Positions 45,358 through 53,424 of a stretch of 64,000 nt of DNA are shown here, one piece after another; within the stretch, counting starts at the first letter, position 1, and every line of letters starts with the position of its first letter. Position numbers and translations under genes: made by a program. The notes beneath the pieces were generated by a model. The model did not search any database. It was given only the letters and a program-made list of their open reading frames with translations, and had not been told where the DNA came from. The stretch is from Microbacterium sp. Leaf288. Lineage in GTDB: Bacteria; Actinomycetota; Actinomycetes; Actinomycetales; Microbacteriaceae. The stretch lies in the NCBI RefSeq assembly GCF_001422925.1, contig NZ_LMNI01000001.1, forward strand, positions 614,087-678,086, in the 5' to 3' direction.

Positions 45358-45939
45358 TCAGTCGTTCACGAGCACCGAGTCGGCGGCGGGGCGGCGCACG
45401 CGCGGGGCGTTCTCGCGGGCCTGCAGCTCTTCCGACGCGAGGCGGATGTCGCCGAGCTCGCCGACCGCCATGACGGTGACGGGCGTGAAGTCGGAGCCGA
45501 GGTCGAAGCCGGCGGCGATGGCGTCGCGGTCGAAGCCGCCCATCTGGTGCGTCGACAGCCCGTCGGCGTGGGCCTGCACGGTGAAGTGCGCCGCGACCTG
45601 GCCGGTGTCGTACTGCGCCCAGCGCATCGGCTCGCCGTCGCGCGTGGTCTCGGCGACGAACACGACGAGCACGGCGGCGTCGCCGGCCCAGGCGGAGTTG
45701 AAGCCGGCGAGCGAGCCGAGCACGGTCGCGTGCGCGGCCGAGCCGCGGCGGGCGACGATGACGCGCCACGCCTGCGTGTTGGCGGCGGTCGGCGTCCAGC
45801 GGGCGGCCTCGAGCGCGCTCGTGAGCGCGGCCTCGTCGATGACCGACTCGCGGTCGAAGATGCGGGTGCTCCAGCGCTCGGCGAGCACGTCGATGATGGG
45901 GGCGTCGGTCTCGGCGGTGCGGGCGGTGAGAGTGGACAT
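45358..45939 (-). CDS. nitroreductase-family protein
   Basis: The product is 193 residues. The FMN-binding segments ERWSTRIFDRESVIDEAALTSALEAARWTPTAANTQAWRVIVARR and THQMGGFDRDAIAAGFDL match the nitroreductase family. Family members use NAD(P)H and FMN to reduce nitro groups, quinones or enones. The start is upstream of a leader with no strong ribosome site. Confidence 0.82.
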   Translation of the reverse strand: MSTLTARTAETDAPIIDVLAERWSTRIFDRESVIDEAALTSALEAARWTPTAANTQAWRVIVARRGSAAHATVLGSLAGFNSAWAGDAAVLVVFVAETTRDGEPMRWAQYDTGQVAAHFTVQAHADGLSTHQMGGFDRDAIAAGFDLGSDFTPVTVMAVGELGDIRLASEELQARENAPRVRRPAADSVLVND

Positions 45940-46071
45940 GGGGCTGCTCCTCTGGGGTCGAGCGATCTCGGTCGGGACCCCGTCGGCCCAGATCCATGCA
46001 ACGACATGGACCTGGGAACATTCCCTCCATGTCCTCCCGTGTCGCCGAGCGGCCCGTGAGAGCATCGACCC

Positions 46072-46914
46072 GTGCGCACCGTCCGTGCTCTGTGGGGTTC
46101 TTCGCATCCGGGGCCGACGCTCGTCGTGACCGCCCTCGCCCTCGCCCTGGGCATCGCGACGGGGCTCGAGACCTGGCGGTTGGCGCTGCTGACGACGTCG
46201 GTCTTCGCCGGGCAGCTGTCGGTCGGCATCTCGAACGACGCCCTCGACGCGGAGCGCGATCGCGCGGTGGGGCGCACCGACAAGCCGATCGCGCGCGGCG
46301 ACGTGTCGGCGCGGGTCGCGTGGGGCGCCGCGCTCGGCCTGCTGGCGACGGCGCTGCTTCTGTCTGCCCCGTTGGGATGGCGGATGCTGGCGGCTCACGC
46401 GCTCGCCCTCGGCTCGGCGTGGGCCTACAACGCCGGCCTAAAGTCGACGCCGTGGTCGATCGTGCCGTTCCTCGTGAGCTTCGGGATCTTCCCTTCGCTG
46501 GCGACGCTGTCGGCGCCCGACCCCTCGTTCGCGGCGGGATGGGCGTGGATCGCCGGTGCCGCCCTCGGCGCCGCCGTGCACCTGACCAACGTGCTGCCCG
46601 ACCTCGACGACGACGCGCGCACCGGCGTGCGCGGGCTCCCGCACCGGCTGGGACCGCGGGTCGCGGCGATCGTCGCGGCGCTCGCGGTGGTCGGCGGTGC
46701 GGTCGCGGTGCTGCTCGGCGCGGCGGGGGGTGATCTCGGCGCGATCTCGCCGGTGTCGTGGGTCTTCTTCGCCGCCGTCGTCGCCGTGGCGGCGGTCACG
46801 GCGTGGCGTGCGATCTCGAGGCCGCCGACGCGCGCGCTGTTCCGCCTCGTGATGCTCGCGGCCCTGCTCCTGGCGGCCCAGCTCGTCGCCTCGGGTAGCG
46901 CCTTCGTCGCGTGA
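46072..46914 (+). CDS. UbiA-family prenyltransferase
   Basis: The product is 280 residues with eight or nine helices. The first Asp-rich motif is GISNDALDAERDRAVGRTDKPIARG and the second is NVLPDLDDDARTGVRGLP; both bind Mg2+-prenyl diphosphate. UbiA enzymes attach isoprenoid chains to aromatic rings, such as quinone precursors. It converges on a type III PKS operon 170 bases away, so the aromatic acceptor may be the PKS product (inference). Confidence 0.85.
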   Translation: MRTVRALWGSSHPGPTLVVTALALALGIATGLETWRLALLTTSVFAGQLSVGISNDALDAERDRAVGRTDKPIARGDVSARVAWGAALGLLATALLLSAPLGWRMLAAHALALGSAWAYNAGLKSTPWSIVPFLVSFGIFPSLATLSAPDPSFAAGWAWIAGAALGAAVHLTNVLPDLDDDARTGVRGLPHRLGPRVAAIVAALAVVGGAVAVLLGAAGGDLGAISPVSWVFFAAVVAVAAVTAWRAISRPPTRALFRLVMLAALLLAAQLVASGSAFVA

Positions 46915-46977
46915 CGCGGGGCCCGGGGTCGAGGCATCCGCTCGCGGGGTCAAGGGTGGCGCCATCCCCTCCCGGCC

Positions 46978-47048
46978 GGGTTCGGGGCGTGATGCCTCCG
47001 TTGGGGCGGTGTCTATGCGCCCCAACGGACATTGTGCGCCCCGAACCC
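46978..47048. repeat. 71-bp two-tier palindrome at convergent gene ends
   Basis: The outer stem is GGGTTCGGGGCG/CGCCCCGAACCC (12 bp), the spacers are 8 nt each, and the inner stem is CCGTTGGGGCG/CGCCCCAACGG (11 bp) with a 9-nt loop. Both stems are perfect. It fills the space between the UbiA and flavoprotein genes and could terminate both. Confidence 0.85.
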
Positions 47049-47085
47049 ACAGCCGGACCCCGGCTGACCTCGGGCCGGCGGCGCG

Positions 47086-48219
47086 TCAGGCGTCGACGTC
47101 GAATCCCATCGAGTAGGCGCGGGCGAACACGCGGGCCGACGGGCCGGAGAGCATCGCTCGCACGGCCGTGCGCCTCAGCGCGTCGCCGCGACCGCTGGGC
47201 CGGCCGAGCGCGGTGTTCACACTCGCCAGCGCCGCGGCGCGTCGCGCCGACTGGACCCGACGGGCCTCCCACCGCAGCAAGCCGAGGTCGGGGGCACGGC
47301 CGGTGTGCGCCCAGGAGGCGAGGAGAGGTGCCAGGGTCACCGCGTCGAGCAGGCCGAGGTTCATGCCCTGCCCGCCGATCGGGCTGACCTCGTGGGCGGT
47401 GTCTCCGATCGCGAACACGCGACCGTGGCGCAGCCGGGGCGCGACGACACGGCGCACGCCGAACGACGTCGCCGCCGTCACGGCATCGGCCGCCGCAGCC
47501 TCCCCGCGACGGGCCAGCGCGTCCCGCAGCCGCTGGGTGCGGGCCTCGGGGTCGTCGCCTCTGCCCGGCGGGTCCCATGCGACGAACCGGCGGCGACCGC
47601 CGGGCAGCGGGAAGGACTCGAGCACGCCGTCAGGATCCAGGTGGATCACCGCGAGCTCGCTGTCGGCGTCGGCGGCAGCATCCGTCATCAGGTACCGGTC
47701 GCGGTAATCGCGCGCCGGCACTGCACTCGGACGGTAGACGAGATCACGCGCGGCGCCTCCGCCCGCGACGACGACGATGCGGCTCTCGTACTCGATGGGG
47801 CGGCCGAGGAGTCCTGCCCGCACCACCACCATGTCGCGGTGCGGGATCACCGCGAGCACGTACGCGCCGCGCAGCGGCTCGGGGGCCGCGCCGCCGAGCA
47901 CGGACTCCGTGGCCGCCTGCGGGAGGGTCGCCACGAAGGGGAAGCGCGCCGGCAGCACGTCGAAGTGCACCGTCCCGAGCAGGCGCCCGCGCGATCGGGC
48001 TTCTCCACGCCGCACGCGCACCGCCGCGGCGAGGAGGCGGTCTGTGAGCCCCGACGGTTCGAGGGCGGCCAGGACGGGGGAGTGGATGCCGATGGCCCGG
48101 GTGCCGTCGCCGACAGCGGGTCGCCGCTCGAGGAGCTCGACGTCGACCCCGCGGCGGGCGAGCTCGCCGGCCAGCAGCAGCCCGACCGGGCCGGCGCCGA
48201 CGACGGTGACGTCACGCAC
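47086..48219 (-). CDS. FAD-dependent monooxygenase/oxidoreductase of the PKS operon
   Basis: The product is 377 residues from GTG 48219, which overlaps the methyltransferase stop. The N-terminal FAD motif is VTVVGAGPVGLLLAGELARRGVDVELLERRP, and the second flavin motif is RVFAIGDTAHEVSPIGGQGMNLGLLDAV (GD-x-AH). It resembles aromatic hydroxylases such as SrsC of the Streptomyces phenolic lipid pathway. The middle, substrate-binding part is short and not well conserved. It is the last gene of the operon. Confidence 0.84.
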   Translation of the reverse strand: MRDVTVVGAGPVGLLLAGELARRGVDVELLERRPAVGDGTRAIGIHSPVLAALEPSGLTDRLLAAAVRVRRGEARSRGRLLGTVHFDVLPARFPFVATLPQAATESVLGGAAPEPLRGAYVLAVIPHRDMVVVRAGLLGRPIEYESRIVVVAGGGAARDLVYRPSAVPARDYRDRYLMTDAAADADSELAVIHLDPDGVLESFPLPGGRRRFVAWDPPGRGDDPEARTQRLRDALARRGEAAAADAVTAATSFGVRRVVAPRLRHGRVFAIGDTAHEVSPIGGQGMNLGLLDAVTLAPLLASWAHTGRAPDLGLLRWEARRVQSARRAAALASVNTALGRPSGRGDALRRTAVRAMLSGPSARVFARAYSMGFDVDA

Positions 48220-48916
48220 GGCCGCGCCCGACGGCGACGAGGCGGAAGGGCACCGGCGTCTGCACCGTCCACGCGCCCGGACTGCTGCCCTCCAGCGCGG
48301 CCGTGAGCTCGGCGCGCGTGTAGCTGCGGCGAATCGAGCGGAGGCCGTCGGTGCGGAGGAACGTGCCGCGTTCGAACGGTGTGATCCCGACGGCGTAGAG
48401 CCCGTACCCCAGCCGCGAGCGGGCGATGTCGCTGTGCAGCACGATGCCGCGGGAGAGCGCGCAGGACTCCTCGACGAAGTCGCCGAGGCCGTCGCCCAGG
48501 TGATGGAGGACGTGGTTCGACAGCACCGCGTCGTACGTGCGTCCCTCGGCGACCAGGGTGGCGGCATCCGCTCTCCGGAAGCTCGCGCCGGCGATCGGCC
48601 CGCGGGCCGTGGCGACCTCGTGCGCGCGAGGGTCGGGGTCGATGCCCGTCCAGGTCACCTCGAGCCCGTCGCGCCGGGCGGCCGCGGCGAGGCGCGCGAC
48701 GAGGTCTCCGCCGCCGGAGCCGATGTCGAGGACGTGCGCCGGCCGGCCCAGCGCGGCGAGGCGAGGGCGCAGCCGCGTGCGGTAGACGACGCCCCAGCCC
48801 GAGACGAGGCGGTTGATCGTGCCGAACCGCCGCAGGGTGGCGCGCAGCGCGTCCGGATCGCAGTCCGGGTCGTCCATGAGCTCGGCGAGCCGGTCGTCGC
48901 GGACGGCGAGGCTCAT
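48212..48916 (-). CDS. class I SAM-dependent methyltransferase
   Basis: The product is 234 residues. The SAM site is AHVLDIGSGGGDLVARLAAAARR, followed by VTWTGIDPDPRA and YDAVLSNHVLHHLGD. It has the Rossmann fold of class I enzymes. In the order of the Streptomyces srsABC operon, PKS, methyltransferase and hydroxylase modify a phenolic lipid; the same order is seen here. SrsB is, however, a different methyltransferase type, so this is analogy only. The start is 16 bases after the PKS stop. Confidence 0.85.
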   Translation of the reverse strand: MSLAVRDDRLAELMDDPDCDPDALRATLRRFGTINRLVSGWGVVYRTRLRPRLAALGRPAHVLDIGSGGGDLVARLAAAARRDGLEVTWTGIDPDPRAHEVATARGPIAGASFRRADAATLVAEGRTYDAVLSNHVLHHLGDGLGDFVEESCALSRGIVLHSDIARSRLGYGLYAVGITPFERGTFLRTDGLRSIRRSYTRAELTAALEGSSPGAWTVQTPVPFRLVAVGRGRA

Positions 48917-48932
48917 GCCGGCACCGCCGCCG

Positions 48933-50084
48933 TCACGCCGAGGCCGCCAGGGCGAGGCCGACGTCCTCCGCGGTCGTGACCGCCCGGCGGCGCCGGGTCA
49001 TCAGCGCCGACTCGACGGTGAGACCCGGGCCGAAGGCCAGGCCGGCCACCCGCGCGCCGTCGGGGACGTCGTCGTCGCGCAGGAGCGACGCGAGGATGAA
49101 CAGGATCGTCGCGCTCGACATGTTGCCGAAGTCGCGGAGCACGGCGCGCGACGCCGCGAGCGCGTCGGGCGGGAGATCGAGCCCGGACTCGACCCGGTCG
49201 AGGACGCTGCGCCCGCCGGGATGCACCGCCCACACCTCAGGGGGTGCGTCGCCGCCCAGGAACCTGCCCACCGCGCCCTGGATCTCGCGGCCGATGATGC
49301 GCGGCACCTCGGCGGAGAGGATCATCTCGAACCCGTTGTCGCCGATCGTCCAGACCATGTCGGTCTCACCCTCCGCGGTGAGGGCGGTGCCGAACCTGTC
49401 GAGGTCGAGCCCGCCGGGGTTCCCCGCGGCCGGATCGGCGGTGACGACCGCCGCCGCCGCGCCGTCGGCGAAGACGGATGCTGCCACGATCTGCTGCGGA
49501 TCGTTCGAGGGCCGCAGATGCAGCGTGCACAGCTCGGTGCACACGACCAGCACGACCGCATCCGGTCTCGACGCCGCCAGAGCCGAGGCGACCCGCAATG
49601 CGGGCAGCGCCGCGGCGCACCCGATGAAGCCGAGGTGGCACCGCTCGACCGTCGGGCGCAGGCCGAGGTCGCGGACGAGGCGATAGTCCGGGCCCGGAGC
49701 GAAGAGGCCGGTGCACGAGACGGTGACCACGTGGGTCACCGCGGACGGATCGATGCCGCCGTCGGCCAGGGCCGTGCGCGCGGCGGCGGCCGTGAGCTCC
49801 GGGGCCGACACGATGAAGCGCTGGTTGCGCGCGCCGGTCGTGGGGGAGAGGAGCCGGCCCCCGGCGTCGACGAATGCGGCATCGTCGGGCGCGGCGGCGG
49901 GCGACGCGAACTCGGCCAGCACGGTGTGCCGCTGTTCGATCGCAGACACGTCGAAGACCGCCTGGATGCGGCGCCGCGCGAGCCGGTCGGCCCCCTCCTG
50001 CGCCGCGAAGATGTCGCGCGCGACCGCCTGCGCGATGCGGGTGGGCGGAACAGCTGTGCCGATCGAGACGATGCGGGCCGTCAT
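48933..50084 (-). CDS. type III polyketide synthase
   Basis: The product is 383 residues, the family length. The catalytic triad is visible: Cys156 in HLGFIGCAAALPALR, His288 in VWAVHPGG and Asn321 in FGNMSSATI. The cyclisation-pocket motif reads LAFGPGLTVES (for the usual GFGPG). These enzymes build aromatic polyketides, such as alkylresorcinols, from acyl-CoA starters and malonyl-CoA. The start is apparently leaderless: a -10-like TAGGTT lies five bases before the ATG. It is first gene of the three-gene operon. Confidence 0.93.
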   Translation of the reverse strand: MTARIVSIGTAVPPTRIAQAVARDIFAAQEGADRLARRRIQAVFDVSAIEQRHTVLAEFASPAAAPDDAAFVDAGGRLLSPTTGARNQRFIVSAPELTAAAARTALADGGIDPSAVTHVVTVSCTGLFAPGPDYRLVRDLGLRPTVERCHLGFIGCAAALPALRVASALAASRPDAVVLVVCTELCTLHLRPSNDPQQIVAASVFADGAAAAVVTADPAAGNPGGLDLDRFGTALTAEGETDMVWTIGDNGFEMILSAEVPRIIGREIQGAVGRFLGGDAPPEVWAVHPGGRSVLDRVESGLDLPPDALAASRAVLRDFGNMSSATILFILASLLRDDDVPDGARVAGLAFGPGLTVESALMTRRRRAVTTAEDVGLALAASA

Positions 50085-50168
50085 GGTGCAACCTAAGCAC
50101 GCCTATGCCCCGAAGAGCACGACCTCGCCGGAAACCAACAGGTCGCGCGCCGCTCGGCGGACGGGGGA

Positions 50169-50212
50169 AGGATGCCTCGGCCCGTACCCTGCGCGGCGGG
50201 CCGAGGCATCCT
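50169..50212. terminator. 16-bp stem after the MFS exporter
   Basis: AGGATGCCTCGGCCCG pairs perfectly with its complement around a 12-nt loop, directly after the minus-strand MFS stop (50219). It uses the GGATGCCTCGG motif. Confidence 0.85.
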
Positions 50213-50218
50213 GGTCTG

Positions 50219-51643
50219 TCAGCCGGCGGGTTCGTGGTCGGTGTGCTCGGCGTGCGCGTCGGGGAGCTCCCGCATGCGCCAGAAGGGGCCGATGACGACG
50301 AACAGGCACGCGAAGAGCTCGCCGCATGCGGCGATCCACAGCGTGGGAACCGTGCCGATCCACGTGCCGAGCGCGCCGGCGAGCAACGCCGAGATCGGCA
50401 TGACACCCCACACCACGAAGCGCACCGAGGCGTTCATTCGTCCGAGCAGCCGGGGTGGGGTGATGCGCTGGCGGAAGGTCACCTGGGTGATGTTGTAGAG
50501 CAGCACCGTGAAGCTCGTCAGGAAGAACTGGATGGCCAGCAGCGGGAACGCGAGCGCGGGCACCAGCGAGATCGCGGGCAGGAAGAAGGGGGTCACCGAG
50601 AACGCGATCGCGCTGATCGGGATCGCTCGGGCCTCGCCGATGCGCTCCACGATGCGGGGGGTGGCGATGGCGCCGAGGAGACCGCCGACGGCCGACACCG
50701 TGAACACGATGCCGAACATCTGAGGGGTGAGACCCAGCTCGCGCAGCGCGAAGATCGGCAGGAGGGTGGCGGCGATGGTCCCGAAGAAGTTCGCGGTGCC
50801 GGTGGTCAGCACGATGCGGCGCAGCAGCGGGTTGCCGAAGACCCAGCGCAGCCCCTCGCCGATCTCGTGGATCAGGGGCTTGTGGTCCTCGGGAGCGCGG
50901 AGCTGCTCGTGGTCACGGGTGAACAGCAGCGCCACGAACGAGGCGAGGTACGTGCCGACCGTGATCAGGACCGCGAGCGGCGCGGCGAGGATCCCGAGCA
51001 GCCAGCCGCCCACCGCAGGGCCGGCAAGGCCCGCGAGCTGCTCGGTGGACTGGAGCTTTCCGTTCGCCTCGGCGATCTGGTTCGCGCGCACGAGCGAGGG
51101 CACGATGCTCTGATTGGACACGTCGAAGAACACCGTCGCGACGCCCATGATCAGCGCGACCAGGATCATGTGCCAGATCTGCAGGATCCCGAGCAGGGTC
51201 AGCACGGGCAGCGTGGCCAGGGCGGCGGCGCGGACCGCGTCGGCGACGATCATGACGTGCCGCTTTCGCATGCGGTCGATCCACGCGCCCGCCGGAAGTC
51301 CCACGATGAGGAACGCCGCGACCTGCGCGGCGCTGAGCACGCCGACCTCCCACTCCGTGGCGTTCAGCGCCAGCACCGCGAGCACGGGGAGCGCGAGCTC
51401 GGTGATCTGCGCGCCGAACTGGCTGAGCGCCTGGCCGCTCCACAGGGTCATGAAGTTGCGGTCCCGCCACAGCGAGCCCTTCGGCGCGGGGGCGGGCGCT
51501 GCGGTGGCCGCAGCATCCTGATCCGCCTCGACCGCCTCGTCGGCACCCGCGCGAGAGGTCAGAACGGATGCCTCGGCCCGGGCCTCTGCGAGGACGGCGT
51601 CGTCGATCGCCTCGGCCTCGCGGATGTCGTCTGATTGGGACAT
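50219..51643 (-). CDS. MFS transporter with a long acidic N-terminus
   Basis: The product is 474 residues. The first ~55 are disordered and acidic (SQSDDIREAEAIDDAVLAEARAEAS). About 12 helices follow, with LWSGQALSQFGAQITELALPVLAVLALNATEWEVGVLSAAQVAAFLIVGLPAGAWIDRMRKRHVMI (motif A) as in the MDR1/tetracycline-type exporters of the DHA3 family. It is divergent from an ArsR-like regulator that probably controls it, and close to the PKS operon, so it may export that product (weak inference). Confidence 0.85.
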   Translation of the reverse strand: MSQSDDIREAEAIDDAVLAEARAEASVLTSRAGADEAVEADQDAAATAAPAPAPKGSLWRDRNFMTLWSGQALSQFGAQITELALPVLAVLALNATEWEVGVLSAAQVAAFLIVGLPAGAWIDRMRKRHVMIVADAVRAAALATLPVLTLLGILQIWHMILVALIMGVATVFFDVSNQSIVPSLVRANQIAEANGKLQSTEQLAGLAGPAVGGWLLGILAAPLAVLITVGTYLASFVALLFTRDHEQLRAPEDHKPLIHEIGEGLRWVFGNPLLRRIVLTTGTANFFGTIAATLLPIFALRELGLTPQMFGIVFTVSAVGGLLGAIATPRIVERIGEARAIPISAIAFSVTPFFLPAISLVPALAFPLLAIQFFLTSFTVLLYNITQVTFRQRITPPRLLGRMNASVRFVVWGVMPISALLAGALGTWIGTVPTLWIAACGELFACLFVVIGPFWRMRELPDAHAEHTDHEPAG

Positions 51644-51700
51644 GTCAATCAGTGTGAGCCACCCATTGAGAACTGTCAATCAGCCTTGTACGCTGACCAC
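51644..51700. promoter_or_regulatory. overlapping divergent promoters with TGTCAATCAG direct repeats
   Basis: The decamer TGTCAATCAG occurs twice on the plus strand, 31 bases apart (around 51643 and 51674). On the plus strand, -35 TTGAGA (51666) and -10 TACGCT (51689-51694) are 17 bases apart, and the GTG of the ArsR gene comes six bases later. On the minus strand, TTGACA overlaps the second repeat and CACACT stands before the MFS ATG. Both mRNAs appear leaderless. Confidence 0.6.
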
Positions 51701-52237
51701 GTGACAGGGGATCGCGAGGAGCGGATCGAACTGCGGCACGGGGATCCAGAGGCGGAGGCGCGCATGCGCGCGCTGAGCTCGCCCCTGCGTCTGCGGGTGC
51801 TGCGGCTGTGCGCGTTCGAGTCGCGCACCAACAAGGAGCTCGCCGAGCTGCTCGGCGTGAACCCCGGCACGATGCTGCACCACGTGCGCACGCTCGTGCA
51901 GACCGGCTACCTCGCCGCCCAGCCCGAACGCACCGGAGCCCAGGGGGCGCGAGAGGTGCCCTACCGTGCGACCGGCCTTTCGTGGCGCACGTCGATGCCC
52001 GGTGGCTCGCCCGTGCTCATCGAGACGTTCCTGCAGCAGATCGAGGGCGTCGACCCCGACGATCTCGACACCACCTGGCTGGGACTCAAACTCACCCCCG
52101 AGCACCGGGAGGAGTTCCAGCGGCGTCTCTACGAGCTCGTCAGCGAGTTCAAGGAGCGCGACCCCGACCCCGACGGCGACACCTACTCGTTCTTCAGCAC
52201 GCTCCACCCCGATATCAACCCGCCCGCTCCCGCCTGA
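51701..52237 (+). CDS. ArsR-like winged-helix regulator
   Basis: The product is 178 residues. The winged helix reads MRALSSPLRLRVLRLCAFESRTNKELAELLGVNPGTMLHHVRTLVQTGYLA, with a longer C-terminal helical domain (SPVLIETFLQQIEGVD ... RRLYELVSEFKERDPD), as in the HTH_20 branch. No metal-binding cysteines are present in the helix alpha-3/alpha-5 positions. GTG 51701 starts at the transcript start. It is divergent from the MFS gene, its likely target. Confidence 0.82.
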   Translation: MTGDREERIELRHGDPEAEARMRALSSPLRLRVLRLCAFESRTNKELAELLGVNPGTMLHHVRTLVQTGYLAAQPERTGAQGAREVPYRATGLSWRTSMPGGSPVLIETFLQQIEGVDPDDLDTTWLGLKLTPEHREEFQRRLYELVSEFKERDPDPDGDTYSFFSTLHPDINPPAPA

Positions 52238-52240
52238 CGC

Positions 52241-52264
52241 CCCTTCTTGCGGTTCGCAGAAGGG
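52241..52264. terminator. stem-loop after the ArsR-like gene
   Basis: CCCTTCTTGCG and CGCAGAAGGG pair with one bulge and a 3-nt loop, directly after the stop of the regulator. Confidence 0.7.
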
Positions 52265-52325
52265 TGCGCGAACTTCTCTTCCTGACGGATGCCTCGGGGC
52301 ACAGCACCCGTCATAGCGTCAGAGC

Positions 52326-52793
52326 ATGACCACCGCGACGGCCGACCTCTACGACGAACGCGCCGACGAGCTCGACTCGCTCGCGCTGCAGCTGCACGAC
52401 ATCGGCGGGCGCGTCGCGTTCGACGGGCCGATCCGCACCGTGAGGTGCCACCGCGACAACGCGCTCGTGAAGGCGCTGCTCGCCACCCCGGGCGAGGGTG
52501 CGGTTCTCGTGATCGACGGCGGCGGATCTCTCGAGTCCGCGCTGGTCGGCGACCTCATCGCGGCCTCGGCGGTCGAGAACGGCTGGGCGGGGATCATCGT
52601 GCACGGCGCGATCCGCGACCGGGTCGCGATCGGCGAGCTCGACCTCGGCGTCAAGGCGCTCGGTTCGAACCCGCGCAAGAGCGCGAAGGCAGGCGTCGGC
52701 GAGGTCGACGTGCCGGTGGTCATCGCGGGCGTCGCCTTCGTCCCGGGCACGCACGTGTGGGCCGACGCGGACGGGGTGCTCGTCGAGCGGTGA
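52326..52793 (+). CDS. RraA-family protein (HMG/CHA aldolase or RNase E regulator-like)
   Basis: The product is 155 residues. Segments FDGPIRTVRCHRDNALVKALLATPGEGAVLVIDGGGSLESALVGDLIAASAVENGWAGIIVHGAIRD and DLGVKALGSNPRKSAKAGVGEVDVPV are typical of RraA. In the same fold are E. coli RraA, which inhibits RNase E, and HMG aldolases, which have a metal site. The function in actinobacteria is not settled; the GD-(L)IA... and R-D (HGAIRDR) residues of the aldolase are present, so both are possible. Confidence 0.85.
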   Translation: MTTATADLYDERADELDSLALQLHDIGGRVAFDGPIRTVRCHRDNALVKALLATPGEGAVLVIDGGGSLESALVGDLIAASAVENGWAGIIVHGAIRDRVAIGELDLGVKALGSNPRKSAKAGVGEVDVPVVIAGVAFVPGTHVWADADGVLVER

Positions 52794-52849
52794 CGGCCCT
52801 GCGCGTGGGGGTGGTGCGCGCGGCGCGGTGCGCTCGTATGGTTGGGCTG

Positions 52850-53341
52850 ATGTCCACCACCGACGGGACGCCCGCCCGCTACCTCGCCCGGGCCATAGAG
52901 ATCGCGACCGAGAACGTCCGCAACGCGGGCGGTCCGTTCGGGGCGGTCGTGGTGTCGGCCGACGGGCAGGTCTTCGAGGGCGTGAACCGCGTGACGGCCG
53001 ACCTCGACCCGTCGGCGCACGCCGAGGTCGTCGCCATCCGGCGCGCGTGCCAGGGACTGGGGACGTTCGACCTCACCGGAGCGACGCTCTACACGAGCTG
53101 CGAGCCGTGCCCGATGTGCCTGGGCACCGCGCTCTGGGCCCGCGTGGACCGGGTGTACTTCGCCGCCGACCGTGAGGATGCCGCCGCCGCGGGCTTCGAC
53201 GACGCGGTCTTCTACCGCTACTTCGACGGCCACGCCGAGCACCGCGACATCATGCCCGTGGAGTCGATCGACCTCACCCCCGAGCACCGCATCGCCCCGT
53301 TCACCGAGTGGGGCCGGACCTCGACGCGCATCGAGTACTGA
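52850..53341 (+). CDS. CDA-type nucleoside/guanine deaminase
   Basis: The product is 163 residues of the tRNA-A34/guanine deaminase fold. Zinc ligands and catalytic glutamate are visible in SAHAEVVAIRRACQ (H-A-E) and YTSCEPCPMCLGTALWARVD (C-x2-C). Conversion of guanine to xanthine fits the xanthine dehydrogenase operon that follows. The opposing xdhC stop is 84 bases away. The exact substrate (guanine, cytosine-like or tRNA) is an inference from context. Confidence 0.83.
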   Translation: MSTTDGTPARYLARAIEIATENVRNAGGPFGAVVVSADGQVFEGVNRVTADLDPSAHAEVVAIRRACQGLGTFDLTGATLYTSCEPCPMCLGTALWARVDRVYFAADREDAAAAGFDDAVFYRYFDGHAEHRDIMPVESIDLTPEHRIAPFTEWGRTSTRIEY

Positions 53342-53424
53342 CGGCCGCAAACCCCCCGTGCCTGGGTGCCCGACCATTCGTGGCGAGACCGCACGACAGC
53401 ACGTGAAGTGCGCCGAACACGGTG

